33,062 nucleotides of DNA from a gamma proteobacterium HTCC2207 (GTDB taxonomy: Bacteria > Pseudomonadota > Gammaproteobacteria > Pseudomonadales > Porticoccaceae), in NCBI GenBank assembly GCA_905182275.1, contig CAJJAU010000072.1, forward strand, positions 1-33,062. The letters run 5' to 3'. The translations under genes and the position numbers were made by a program. Below, piece after piece: positions 7,726-15,883 of this stretch. Within the stretch, counting starts at the first letter, position 1. Each line of letters opens with the position of its first letter. The notes beneath the pieces are model-generated. The model made no database searches and was not told where the DNA came from. It saw only the letters and a list, made by a program, of their open reading frames with translations.

Positions 7726-8097
7726 TTAGCGCGTCATATCCTTGAGTCCCTTTAGAGGGTGTATCTTAACCAAGGTTCTTGCGGGCTTTGCAGAAAACTC
7801 GATCGATTGCCCAGTAAAAGGGTTTATGCCTACGCGAGGCGCTTTGGGATCTTTTTGAGCAGTGGTGACCTTAAATAGGCCTGCGAGGATAAATTCTCCT
7901 ACCGCGCCATCAATAATGTGTCGTTCAATTAGAATCGCGAGCTCATCTAAAACGATATTAATTTGCTGCCGGCTGAGGTCTGATTGAATGGCAAGTTCAT
8001 TAATGATGTCGTTTTTATGAAAACGTTCAGTGATGGGTGACATGTCTTTTACAGTGTTGTTAGAGAGAGAGTTGCCAGTGTTCAATGATTCTTTCAT
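7726..8097 (-). CDS. HU/IHF-family DNA-binding protein with N-terminal extension
   Basis: The 123-residue protein contains the HU fold: helical dimerisation part (KNDIINELAIQSDLSRQQINIVLDELAILIERHI, about 28-61), GEFILAGLFKV (67-76), and the DNA-binding arm with GINPFTGQSIEF (90-101). The arm proline that intercalates DNA in HU (P93) is kept. It ends with HPLKGLKDM, comparable to the FKPGKALKD end of HU. Ordinary HU is about 90 residues. The extra 25 or so residues at the N-terminus are polar (Ser, Asn, Thr). The ATG at 8097 has AAGGGA eight bases upstream, which supports the long form; M19 at 8043 is a weaker alternative. The protein probably bends or packages DNA; its particular role is unknown. 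Confidence 0.85.
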   Translation of the reverse strand: MKESLNTGNSLSNNTVKDMSPITERFHKNDIINELAIQSDLSRQQINIVLDELAILIERHIIDGAVGEFILAGLFKVTTAQKDPKAPRVGINPFTGQSIEFSAKPARTLVKIHPLKGLKDMTR

Positions 8098-8251
8098 CGT
8101 TTAGTCCCTTAAAATAAAAGGTGAAGTCGAGAATAACCAGTTCAGGTAAATTCTATGTATACCGTTTATTTATAGTCCAAATTTCGGTAACTGCCAGATC
8201 CTTATCAAATAATTTTTGTGAATTCATATAAAACAGTGTTGATTCTGGCAT

Positions 8252-8280
8252 TCTCTCAGAGCAGAGGCTGATGTATACTG
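8252..8280 (+). promoter_or_regulatory. Putative promoter of fmdB-aspS
   Basis: A good -10 (TATACT, 8275-8280) is followed by a GC-rich discriminator. The best -35 at 17 bases is a weak TTCTCT (8252-8257). The leader to the fmdB ATG would be about 65 bases. Confidence 0.4.
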
Positions 8281-8352
8281 CGCCGCCTTTAAAATACAGG
8301 TTTAAGACAAGCCACAAAAATGTGCGGTGACATGATAAAAAGGAGTTAAGGG

Positions 8353-8664
8353 ATGCCAATTTATGAATATCGTTGCCAGTCTTGTGGCCATGAGATGGAG
8401 AAGCTACAAAAAATCAGCGATGATCCGTTGTTAGAATGCCCTGCATGTAATGAAGCGGCCCTGAAAAAGCTTATCTCAGCGGTCGGATTTCGTCTCAGTG
8501 GCAGCGGGTGGTATGAAACCGATTTTAAAAAGGGCAAAATGAAGAATGTAACGAATACGGGTTCAGGGGATAGTCCTGGGTCATCCGATAGCTCTACAGC
8601 AAAGCAAAAAAACGGCGCTTCGGCTAAATCTGACACAGCCTCTAGCGGAACCTCGAGTTCATAA
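8353..8664 (+). CDS. FmdB-family zinc ribbon protein
   Basis: This 103-residue protein starts MPIYEYRC and has two CxxC knuckles (C8/C11 and C29/C32) that would bind one zinc ion. This is the FmdB regulatory/zinc-ribbon signature. The C-terminal 45 residues are a Ser/Gly/Thr/Lys-rich, probably disordered tail. AAAGGAG lies upstream of the ATG. It is followed 28 bases later by aspS, a very common pairing in proteobacteria, so both are probably expressed together. Its biochemical function is not established. Confidence 0.93.
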   Translation: MPIYEYRCQSCGHEMEKLQKISDDPLLECPACNEAALKKLISAVGFRLSGSGWYETDFKKGKMKNVTNTGSGDSPGSSDSSTAKQKNGASAKSDTASSGTSSS

Positions 8665-8692
8665 TAATTTTTATACTGGGAATAATAAACTA

Positions 8693-10462
8693 ATGGATCG
8701 ATCAATTTATTGTGGGTTAGTGAGAAGCTCTCATATCGATAGTGAAATCACTTTAACGGGGTGGGTTGACCGCCGCCGCGATCATGGCGGGGTTATCTTT
8801 CTTGATCTGCGCGATCGTGAAGGTATTGTGCAGGTGGTATTTGACTCTGACGGGGGTGAGTTTTTCAAGCTGGCTGATAGTGTCAGGTCGGAGTACGTAC
8901 TTAAGGTGACCGGGAAGGTACGAGCACGCAGTGAAACGACCGTTAACTCTGGTATGGCAACCGGTGAGATCGAAGTTTATGGTACCCAGCTAGAAATTTT
9001 AAATACCGCTCAAACGCCTCCTTTTCAGTTAGATGATTTTGTTACCGTCGGCGAAGATGTGCGTCTTAAATATCGCTACATGGATTTGCGGCGAACCGAA
9101 ATGCAAAATAGTTTGCGGTTTCGCTCTAAAATCACTTCATCGATTCGTAACTATCTGGTCGAAGACGGTTTCTTAGATATTGAAACACCTATTATGACGC
9201 GGGCAACTCCTGAGGGTGCTCGAGACTACTTGATACCGTCACGGACTCATCCCGGTCAGTTTTTTGCTATGCCTCAGTCTCCTCAGCTATTTAAGCAGAT
9301 GCTTATGGTGGCTGGATTTGATCGTTATTATCAAATAGCCAAATGCTTTAGAGATGAAGACCTCCGGGCAGATCGCCAGCCAGAGTTTACTCAAATCGAT
9401 ATTGAAGCGTCGTTTATTGAAGAAGAAGACATTATGTCTACTACTGAGACAATGATGACTAAGCTGTTTGCTGAACATATGAACGTTGAGTTTGCAGCAT
9501 TTCCAAGAATGACCTATAGCGAAGCGATGCAGCGTTACGGATCAGATAAGCCTGATCTGCGAATCCCATTAGAATTGGTTGACATTAAAGACTTGCTGAA
9601 AGATATAGACTTCAAAGTATTTGCCGGGCCTGCCAATGATCCTGCTTGCAGAGTTACCGCGCTTAAAGTGCCTGGTGGCGCGACAATCTCTAGAAAGCAA
9701 ATTGATGATTACACTAAGTTTGTCAGTATTTATGGCGCTAAAGGTCTTGCTTGGATAAAAGTTAACGCGCTAGAAAACGGCATTGACGGCCTGCAATCTC
9801 CGATCATTAAGTTTCTTGGTGAAGAAGTTACCTTGGCTATTATGCAGCGTTTAGACGTTGCAAACGGCGATATTGTGTTCTTCGGAGCCGATAAGTCCTC
9901 TGTTGTTTCCGAAGCGCTTGGCGCCTTACGTTGTAAGGTTGGCGAAGATCTTAATCTTTACACCTGCGAGTGGGCCCCTATGTGGGTGATCGACTTCCCC
10001 ATGTTTGAAACCACTGATTCGGGTTCTTTAACACCGCTTCACCACCCGTTTACTGCGCCATCATGTTCGATTGAAGAGCTCAAAGCTGATCCGGCTAATG
10101 CGCTGTCGCGGGCTTATGACATGGTGCTTAATGGTGTCGAGCTTGGTGGCGGTTCTATTCGTATTCATGATCAAAATATGCAATCAATTGTATTTGATGT
10201 ATTGGGAATTGATGCTGAGGAACAGCGCGAGAAGTTTGGCTTCTTGCTGGACGCATTAAAGTTTGGTGCTCCACCTCATGGGGGTGTTGCGTTTGGTTTG
10301 GATCGCCTGATTATGTTGATGGTTGGCGCAGATTCTATTCGAGATGTAATGGCCTTCCCTAAAACGCAGTCTGCAGCTTGTCTGCTTACTGATGCACCAA
10401 GCCGTGTAGATGCTGCGCAATTGCGAGATCTAAACATCCGTTTGCGTAAAAAAGAAGACTAG
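8693..10462 (+). CDS. aspS: Aspartyl-tRNA synthetase (bacterial type, probably non-discriminating)
   Basis: The 589-residue class II synthetase has the bacterial layout: OB-fold anticodon domain (1 to about 105, with [22 protein letters not shown]), catalytic core with motif 2 ([19 protein letters not shown]), GAD insertion domain (roughly 285-420), and motif 3 ([15 protein letters not shown]). H31 replaces the leucine of the E. coli-type discriminating enzyme. In Pseudomonas aeruginosa this histidine is one of two determinants that let AspRS also charge tRNA-Asn, with GatCAB then converting Asp to Asn. The second determinant (Gly82 there) is Thr82 here. Non-discrimination is therefore a prediction, not certain. 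It lies downstream of fmdB with no strong ribosome binding site. Confidence 0.97.
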   Translation: MDRSIYCGLVRSSHIDSEITLTGWVDRRRDHGGVIFLDLRDREGIVQVVFDSDGGEFFKLADSVRSEYVLKVTGKVRARSETTVNSGMATGEIEVYGTQLEILNTAQTPPFQLDDFVTVGEDVRLKYRYMDLRRTEMQNSLRFRSKITSSIRNYLVEDGFLDIETPIMTRATPEGARDYLIPSRTHPGQFFAMPQSPQLFKQMLMVAGFDRYYQIAKCFRDEDLRADRQPEFTQIDIEASFIEEEDIMSTTETMMTKLFAEHMNVEFAAFPRMTYSEAMQRYGSDKPDLRIPLELVDIKDLLKDIDFKVFAGPANDPACRVTALKVPGGATISRKQIDDYTKFVSIYGAKGLAWIKVNALENGIDGLQSPIIKFLGEEVTLAIMQRLDVANGDIVFFGADKSSVVSEALGALRCKVGEDLNLYTCEWAPMWVIDFPMFETTDSGSLTPLHHPFTAPSCSIEELKADPANALSRAYDMVLNGVELGGGSIRIHDQNMQSIVFDVLGIDAEEQREKFGFLLDALKFGAPPHGGVAFGLDRLIMLMVGADSIRDVMAFPKTQSAACLLTDAPSRVDAAQLRDLNIRLRKKED

Positions 10463-10491
10463 CCTGAGAATTATTTCGGGGCTTAGACGAA

Positions 10492-10512
10492 GTAAGTGGT
10501 AAGTGGTAAGTG
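10492..10512 (+). repeat. Three tandem copies of GTAAGTG
   Basis: Three perfect 7-base copies lie in the 120-base spacer after aspS. Most likely replication slippage; no function is apparent. Confidence 0.8.
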
Positions 10513-10582
10513 TACGAAAACGTCGCGCAAGTTGTGCGGCAATTAATACTCAAACGAGTAATCATTAAACGAGGTAATACCG

Positions 10583-11146
10583 ATGAAAGTTATAAAAAAG
10601 ACAAAAGAATATGTTGTATATCAAAAAGGCTCTGGCCGTTATGCGGTAAAAGATGCTGGCAAAGATTGGGTCAATGGTGACGAGAAAGTTAAAGTTTTGT
10701 TGGCCGAAGGTTTAATTAAAGCAGTTATGCCTGCCGCTCCTGTAGTTGAGGAAGCTCCGGTGGAAGAAGTCGCCGCTGTTGAAGAGGCACCTGCTGTTGA
10801 AGAGGCACCTGCTGTTGAAGAAGTAGCTGTGGTTGAAGAAGTAGCTGTTGCTGAAGAAGTAGCTGTTGTTGAAGAAGCACCTGCTGTTGAAGAAGCACCT
10901 GCTGTTGAAGAAGTAGCTGTTGTTGAAGAAGCACCGGCTGTCGAAGAAGTAGCTGTTGTTGCAGAAGCACCGGCTGTCGAAGAAGCACCTGCTGCGGAAG
11001 AAGCACCTGCCGCTGAAGAAGCTAAGCCAAAAGCTAAAGCAAAAGCTGCACCTAAAGCAAAAGCTGCACCTAAAGCAAAAGCTGCGCCTAAAGCAAAGGC
11101 TGCACCTAAAGCAAAAGCTAAGCCTGCAGCGAAATCAGAGGACTAA
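10583..11146 (+). CDS. Low-complexity acidic/basic repeat protein with histone-H1-like tail
   Basis: This 187-residue protein has three visible parts. Residues 1 to about 50 (KVIKKTKEYVVYQKGSGRYA, then WVNGDEKVKVLLAEGLIKA) look folded, with no signal peptide. Residues about 54-146 are acidic and built of VEEAPA, VEEVAV and AAEEAP units. Residues about 147-184 are basic, with PKAKAA units like the tails of histone H1 or AlgP. GAGGT before the ATG supports the start. It lies between aspS and ruvC, where Pseudomonas carries yebC, and ends in a strong terminator, so it forms its own unit. I do not recognise a family by name. The basic tail could bind nucleic acid or the acidic block; this is inference. 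The reverse-strand frame here is only a Leu/Gln-rich shadow. Confidence 0.82.
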   Translation: MKVIKKTKEYVVYQKGSGRYAVKDAGKDWVNGDEKVKVLLAEGLIKAVMPAAPVVEEAPVEEVAAVEEAPAVEEAPAVEEVAVVEEVAVAEEVAVVEEAPAVEEAPAVEEVAVVEEAPAVEEVAVVAEAPAVEEAPAAEEAPAAEEAKPKAKAKAAPKAKAAPKAKAAPKAKAAPKAKAKPAAKSED

Positions 11147-11176
11147 CCCATTCGGTTTTAACCCTGGTTTCAGAAC

Positions 11177-11210
11177 AAGCCCTCTGAATTATGTTCAGAG
11201 GGCTTTTTTA
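11177..11210 (+). terminator. Rho-independent terminator
   Basis: A perfect 12-base-pair stem (AAGCCCTCTGAA with TTCAGAGGGCTT) has a five-base loop and is followed by T-rich sequence. It ends the repeat-protein transcript and lies 62 bases upstream of ruvC, arguing that ruvC has its own promoter. Confidence 0.93.
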
Positions 11211-11271
11211 TTTGTTGACTCAGCCCAATGAGGTTGCAACACTCTGTGAAAGGTTTTACTTAAGAAAGACT

Positions 11272-11793
11272 ATGATTAGAATTTTGGGGATAGATCCAGG
11301 CTCGAGACGTACCGGATATGGTGTGATAGACGTTGCTGGAAGTAAAATTGCCTATATCTCTAGTGGTATTATCCGACTTCCGGAGAAGTCTCTTCCGGAC
11401 AGGTTAAAAATAATATTCGACGGTGTTAGCGAAATCATTGAGCAGTATCATCCACAGCATATGGGTATTGAAGAGGTGTTTTTTGCCAAGGACCCCCGCG
11501 CAGCGTTAAAGTTAGGGCAAGCCAGGGGTGCAGCAATTGTGGCCGGTGTTAATGCCGGACTTCCGGTTGGGGAATATTCAGCCAGAAGTGTAAAACAGGC
11601 TGTTGTGGGAACTGGGGCCGCTGATAAGCACCAGGTTCAAGTCATGATCAAGCAACTCCTTAAATTATCTCAGTCTCCATCTGAAGACGCAGCTGATGCG
11701 CTTGCAGTAGCTATTTGTCATGCACATAGCATGCATACCAATGCAGCTTTGGGGAATGCGGTAAAAGGTTTTGCCCGTGGCAGACATAAATAA
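11272..11793 (+). CDS. ruvC: Holliday junction endonuclease RuvC
   Basis: RuvC cuts Holliday junctions together with RuvAB during recombinational repair. The 173-residue product has the RNase H-like active site: D8 in [14 protein letters not shown], a glutamate in MGIEEVFF (E67 or E68), and D139/D142 in [15 protein letters not shown] chose the ATG at 11272, preceded by AAGAAAG, because RuvC proteins begin right before the ILGIDPG strand. An upstream in-frame start at 11191 lies inside the terminator hairpin and would add 27 unrelated residues. ruvA follows after 41 bases. Confidence 0.97.
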   Translation: MIRILGIDPGSRRTGYGVIDVAGSKIAYISSGIIRLPEKSLPDRLKIIFDGVSEIIEQYHPQHMGIEEVFFAKDPRAALKLGQARGAAIVAGVNAGLPVGEYSARSVKQAVVGTGAADKHQVQVMIKQLLKLSQSPSEDAADALAVAICHAHSMHTNAALGNAVKGFARGRHK

Positions 11794-11834
11794 AAGTTCG
11801 GTATATCAATAAAAATTAGAGAGATTAACGGCAT

Positions 11835-12434
11835 ATGATTGGACAAATCACAGGAATTATCGTCAGTAAAATTGCACCTGATGTATTAGTTGATGTACAG
11901 GGTGTTGGTTACGAGGTGCTAGTTTCTCTGGGTACGTTTTTTGATCTACCTGACATTGGCCAGGGCGTTACTCTTCATACACATTTCGTTGTTCGAGAAG
12001 ATGCCCAGTTATTGTTTGGGTTTTCCTCGCTGCAGGAACGAATCCTCTTTCGGACTCTCATTAAGGTGAACGGGGTAGGTCCAAAAATGGCTCTGGGTAT
12101 ACTGTCGGGTATGACTGCCGGCGAATTTGCCCATGCAATACGCAATAATGATGTTGCCACCTTAGTAAGGCTCCCTGGAGTAGGTAAGAAAACTGCGGAA
12201 AGACTCGTCATTGAAATGAGAGATCGAGTAGATGATATTGATACGACTGCCAATGAAAATACAGATGTCTCGATTAAGCGGCCTGATATTCAGCAAGAGG
12301 CTGAGAGCGCCTTAATAGCGCTTGGTTATAAACCCCAGGACGCTGCTAAAATGATTAGCCGGGTTGATAGTGATGAAATGGCCAGTGCCGAGCAATTGAT
12401 TAGAGGAGCTCTTAAATCCATGGTGGCTAAATAA
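11835..12434 (+). CDS. ruvA: Holliday junction branch migration protein RuvA
   Basis: RuvA binds the four-way junction as a tetramer and loads the RuvB motor. The 199-residue protein starts MIGQITGIIVSK and has the OB-fold domain I (1 to about 63, including VQGVGYEVLVS), the helix-hairpin-helix domain II (LIKVNGVGPKMALGILSG and LVRLPGVGKKTAERLVIEMRDR), an acidic linker, and domain III (about 150-199, ESALIALGYKPQDAAKMI), which contacts RuvB. Length is normal. GAGAG precedes the ATG. Second gene of ruvCAB. Confidence 0.97.
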   Translation: MIGQITGIIVSKIAPDVLVDVQGVGYEVLVSLGTFFDLPDIGQGVTLHTHFVVREDAQLLFGFSSLQERILFRTLIKVNGVGPKMALGILSGMTAGEFAHAIRNNDVATLVRLPGVGKKTAERLVIEMRDRVDDIDTTANENTDVSIKRPDIQQEAESALIALGYKPQDAAKMISRVDSDEMASAEQLIRGALKSMVAK

Positions 12435-12532
12435 GCTACATAATGGACAAATACGACTGGCTTAACACTACTGCGTAGTGAAAAGTTCACATGAGCAATG
12501 TATGCTATAAGACAAATTCGAGACCTTATTTA

Positions 12533-13570
12533 ATGATAGAACCTGATCGCTTAATTTCTCCTGATATTTCCGCCTCGGAAGAGCGCTATGATCGAGCGCT
12601 GCGTCCTGTAACCCTAGAGGAATACGTTGGTCAGCCGGTGGTCAAGCAACAGCTTGAGATCTTTATCGAAGCCGCACGGCGGCGTGGCGAACCGCTTGAT
12701 CACACGCTTGTATTTGGCCCCCCTGGTCTCGGGAAAACTACCTTGGCACATATTATTGCCAATGAAATGCAGGTGGACCTCAAAACCACATCGGGCCCGG
12801 TATTGGAAAAAGCTGGAGATCTTGCCGCGCTGCTAACAAACTTAGAATCTGGTGATGTGCTCTTTATTGATGAAATTCATCGACTGAGTCCGGTTGTAGA
12901 GGAAATTCTCTATCCTGCTCTGGAAGACTACCAGTTAGATATTGTGATTGGCGAGGGGCCCGCTGCACGTTCCATCAAGTTGGATCTCCCGCCGTTTACG
13001 CTGGTGGGAGCTACTACACGGGCCGGATTGCTAACATCGCCCCTTCGAGACAGATTCGGTATCGTTCAGCGATTAGAATTCTACTCGGTTGAGGATCTTG
13101 CCAGTATCGTAAGGCGAGCGAGTAGTATTCTTAAGGTAGAAATCAACGATGATGGCGCTAAAGAAATTGCATGCCGAGCTCGTGGAACACCCCGAATAGC
13201 AAATCGACTGCTCAGGCGAGTCAGGGATTATGCCGAAGTTAAAGGTGATGGTTCAATTACTAAGCAGACAGCTGATGCAGCGCTTAATATGCTTAATATT
13301 GATCAGAGCGGCTTTGACCATTTAGATCGGCGCCTATTGTTAACCCTGATGGAAAAATTTGAGGGAGGCCCTGTCGGAGTTGACAGTTTAGCCGCTGCGT
13401 TGAGTGAGGAGCGTGGAACTATTGAAGACGTCCTTGAGCCGTATTTGATTCAGCAGGGCTATTTAATGAGGACCTCAAGAGGGCGAATGGCAACGCGAAT
13501 GGCTTACGAGCACTTTGGCCTCAAAAGCCCAAAACGTGTCCAGCAACAGATGGATGTTGTGGATGACTGA
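12533..13570 (+). CDS. ruvB: Holliday junction DNA helicase RuvB
   Basis: RuvB is the AAA+ motor that drives branch migration. With the start at 12533 ([11 protein letters not shown]) the protein is 345 residues, the usual length. An in-frame ATG at 12491 would add 14 residues and lies next to small inverted repeats. Visible motifs: Walker A GPPGLGKT (62-69), Walker B FIDEIH (111-116), sensor [11 protein letters not shown] (156-165), arginine-finger region [10 protein letters not shown], sensor [17 protein letters not shown], and the C-terminal winged helix ([25 protein letters not shown]). The 3' end overlaps ybgC by 8 bases. Confidence 0.96.
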   Translation: MIEPDRLISPDISASEERYDRALRPVTLEEYVGQPVVKQQLEIFIEAARRRGEPLDHTLVFGPPGLGKTTLAHIIANEMQVDLKTTSGPVLEKAGDLAALLTNLESGDVLFIDEIHRLSPVVEEILYPALEDYQLDIVIGEGPAARSIKLDLPPFTLVGATTRAGLLTSPLRDRFGIVQRLEFYSVEDLASIVRRASSILKVEINDDGAKEIACRARGTPRIANRLLRRVRDYAEVKGDGSITKQTADAALNMLNIDQSGFDHLDRRLLLTLMEKFEGGPVGVDSLAAALSEERGTIEDVLEPYLIQQGYLMRTSRGRMATRMAYEHFGLKSPKRVQQQMDVVDD

Positions 13571-13985
13571 ATTTTGTATGCCTATGCGTGTCTATATTGA
13601 AGATACAGATGCGGGCGGCATTGTTTACTATGCTAATTACCTCAAATTTATGGAGCGAGCTCGAACCGAGTTAATGCGCAGTTTAGGTTATGGCAAGCCG
13701 GCACTTTTTGATGGATTACAGTTGGTCGTCCATGAGGTGCAGGTTAAATATCATAGCCCTGCGGTATTAGACGATGAAATTAGGGTGCTGGCAAAGTTAG
13801 AGTCGGTTCGAAAAGTGACTTTGTCGATGAGTCAAAATATTTTCAGGGGCGATACTCTTTTATGTGAAGGGCATGTCAAATTAGCCTGTTTAAATGCTGC
13901 TACGAAGAAACCGGCAGCAATGCCACAAGTAATGTATCAAAAATTAAATGGCCTTATGGCCCAATACCGGAGTTCAGGCCAGTGA
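13563..13985 (+). CDS. ybgC: Acyl-CoA thioesterase YbgC (Tol-Pal cluster)
   Basis: This hotdog-fold thioesterase begins [36 protein letters not shown], matching the YbgC family. The conserved aspartate in EDTDAGG (D16) is the catalytic residue of the 4-hydroxybenzoyl-CoA thioesterase type. The start at 13563 overlaps the end of ruvB by 8 bases and gives 140 residues. An upstream in-frame start at 13515 would run further into ruvB. The stop overlaps the tolQ GTG. YbgC is almost always first in the tol-pal operon, but its role in envelope function remains unclear. Confidence 0.95.
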   Translation: MTEFCMPMRVYIEDTDAGGIVYYANYLKFMERARTELMRSLGYGKPALFDGLQLVVHEVQVKYHSPAVLDDEIRVLAKLESVRKVTLSMSQNIFRGDTLLCEGHVKLACLNAATKKPAAMPQVMYQKLNGLMAQYRSSGQ

Positions 13986-14671
13986 ATGAAGAAAACTTAT
14001 CAATCCTTTCGCTAATTGTAAATGCTAGTTTACCGGTGCAAGCGGTTATGGGAATCTTGTTCATTGCCTCGGTAATGTCCTGGATTATGATTGTTCAACG
14101 AGGGATTTTTCTGAGCCAAGCACAGAATAACTTTAAGGATTTCGAAGACACCTTTTGGTCTGGTGTGGATTTAGCGCAGTACTACCAAGAGTTGACTCAG
14201 AAGGCCAAGGATATTGGCATATCAGACGGTATTGAAAATGTATTTAGAGCCGGCTTTCGTGAATTTAATCGCTTGTCGCACTCGGATAAAGCCGATCCTG
14301 ATGCCGTTATGGAAGGCACTGATAGGGCAATGCGAGTCGCATTGTCACGTGAAGATGAAAAGCTAGGCGTCAACTTACCCTTTCTTGCCAACGTCGCTTC
14401 GGTGAGCCCCTATATTGGCCTGCTGGGCACTGTATGGGGAATTATGGATACCGTTCGAGGTCTCGGAATGATGCAGCAGGCAACATTGGCTGCGGTAGCC
14501 CCGGGTATATCAGAGGCACTAATACCAACCGCAATGGGTCTCTTTGCGGCCATACCCGCTGTTATAGCCTACAACCGATATGCCGCAAAGGTTGAGGGTA
14601 TTAATACCAGCTACGAGACTTTTTCAGATGAGTTCTCGAGTATTTTACATCGTCAGGTTTATTCGAAATAG
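13982..14671 (+). CDS. tolQ: Tol-Pal motor protein TolQ
   Basis: TolQ is the ExbB/MotA-like inner-membrane stator that uses the proton gradient with TolR to energise TolA. The 229-residue protein has three membrane segments: about 14-38 (VNASLPVQAVMGILFIASVMSW), about 130-155 (LANVASVSPYIGLLGTVWGIM), and about 168-192 (EALIPTAMGLFAAIPAVIAY). The start is a GTG overlapping the ybgC stop by four bases; the nearby ATG at 13986 is out of frame. Confidence 0.96.
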   Translation: MNEENLSILSLIVNASLPVQAVMGILFIASVMSWIMIVQRGIFLSQAQNNFKDFEDTFWSGVDLAQYYQELTQKAKDIGISDGIENVFRAGFREFNRLSHSDKADPDAVMEGTDRAMRVALSREDEKLGVNLPFLANVASVSPYIGLLGTVWGIMDTVRGLGMMQQATLAAVAPGISEALIPTAMGLFAAIPAVIAYNRYAAKVEGINTSYETFSDEFSSILHRQVYSK

Positions 14672-14695
14672 ATTGAATTTTGGAGTTTAGCGTTT

Positions 14696-15118
14696 GTGAA
14701 GTCAAGAAAACCGAAGCGTAAATTAGTAGCCGAAATCAATGTAGTGCCTTACATTGATGTTACCTTGGTACTGATGGTTATTTTTATGATAACCGCACCA
14801 TTGCTAATGCAAGGTGTGAAGGTTGAGTTACCGTCGGCTAATTCCGCTCCGATGGACAGCACCGATCAAGAACCGTTCATAGTGTCGATAAAAGGCGACG
14901 GTACATACTGGATTGACGTCAAAGGAATAAATGAAACTCAGTCATTGAAAACGGTAAAAGAACGAGTTACCAAAATACTCAGGCAAAAGCCACAGACGCC
15001 GATTCTTGTTTGGGGTGATACTGCGGTGGATTATGGTTCCGTGGTAAATTTGATGAGTGAATTACAGCTTGCCGGCGCAACATCTGTTGGGTTGGTGACA
15101 GAACCCGCTAGCCAGTAG
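14696..15118 (+). CDS. tolR: Tol-Pal protein TolR
   Basis: TolR is the ExbD-like partner of TolQ. The 140-residue protein has a short basic cytoplasmic start (KSRKPKRKLVAEINVVPYID), a single membrane helix (about 20-40, VTLVLMVIFMITAPLLM) and a periplasmic domain. D21 is the proton-carrying aspartate equivalent to D23 of E. coli TolR. It starts at GTG with TGGAG upstream. The stop is one base before the tolA ATG. Confidence 0.95.
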   Translation: MKSRKPKRKLVAEINVVPYIDVTLVLMVIFMITAPLLMQGVKVELPSANSAPMDSTDQEPFIVSIKGDGTYWIDVKGINETQSLKTVKERVTKILRQKPQTPILVWGDTAVDYGSVVNLMSELQLAGATSVGLVTEPASQ

Positions 15119-15119
15119 C

Positions 15120-15866
15120 ATGACAAATTATCTCAGTTATGGTTTAGGGGCTATTGGCAGTATCTGCATACATGGCTTGGTGCTCAGCGTATTGCTCATT
15201 CCTGGGAATGGCGATACTCAAGCTATAGTCATACAGCCACAATATATTAATTCAAAACTTGTCGAGCTTGCACCCAAAAAGAAAGTAGTTGTGCCAAAGA
15301 GAACCAAAGAAGATACCGCAGAAAAGAAGCGTGAGCGACAGCGTCGATTAGATGCCTCCAAGGCAAAAGCAAAAGCCAAGACAAACGCTGATGCGCTAAA
15401 GAAAAAGAAGGCCGATCTGGATCGTAAGGAAAGAGAACGGCTGGCTTTAGAACAAGACAAGCTTGAGCGAGAGCGTTTAGAGGAGCTGCAGCGGCAGGAG
15501 CTTGCGGCAGAATTTGCACAGACTCTTGCTGAAGAGCAATCATTGATTAGCGCTCAAGAAGACGAAGTGGCGGCGAATAGTTACCGACAGCTGATTTCGC
15601 AGCGTCTTTCCGAGAATTGGAGTCGCCCTCCCAGTGCACGCCGAGGTATGGAGACACTGATTAGATTGCAATTGGTGCCAACCGGTCGTGTGGTGGGTGT
15701 GACTATATTAACATCAAGTGGTGATTCAGCATTCGATCGGTCGGTTGAGCAGGCCGCGTTTAAGGCAGCGCCATTTGTTGAGTTGCAACAAATGGCGCCG
15801 AGTCTATTTGAAAAGAAGTTTCGGCAAGTAGACGTTTCATTCAGCCCCCTAGACCTTAGGCTTTAA
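15120..15866 (+). CDS. tolA: Tol-Pal protein TolA
   Basis: TolA spans the periplasm and links the TolQR motor to Pal/TolB. The 248-residue protein is short compared with the 421 residues of E. coli TolA but has all three parts: an N-terminal membrane anchor (about 5-28), a Lys/Glu/Arg/Ala-rich helical rod (about 60-145), and a C-terminal TonB/TolA domain (about 150-248) with [28 protein letters not shown] and [13 protein letters not shown]. It begins one base after tolR. Confidence 0.93.
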   Translation: MTNYLSYGLGAIGSICIHGLVLSVLLIPGNGDTQAIVIQPQYINSKLVELAPKKKVVVPKRTKEDTAEKKRERQRRLDASKAKAKAKTNADALKKKKADLDRKERERLALEQDKLERERLEELQRQELAAEFAQTLAEEQSLISAQEDEVAANSYRQLISQRLSENWSRPPSARRGMETLIRLQLVPTGRVVGVTILTSSGDSAFDRSVEQAAFKAAPFVELQQMAPSLFEKKFRQVDVSFSPLDLRL

Positions 15867-15883
15867 AGATTAATGGAGATCAG

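Noticed and set aside
7704-7733. Terminator between the HIT and HU-like genes
   Set aside because: GCGCTA and TAGCGC are complementary, but the loop is 16 bases and there is no T-run.
8361-8705. Minus-strand frame over fmdB
   Set aside because: It lies antisense to a clear zinc-ribbon gene with a strong ribosome binding site and shows no family features.
10725-11006. Leu/Gln-rich frame on the minus strand
   Set aside because: It is the mirror of the GAAGAAGCACCTGCT repeats of the plus-strand protein; no ribosome binding site and no independent signal.
10742-11118. Repeat array resembling a CRISPR
   Set aside because: The units are contiguous codon repeats within a reading frame, with no unique spacers.
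11191-11271. Longer RuvC start
   Set aside because: It begins inside the terminator hairpin, and the added residues have no RuvC similarity.
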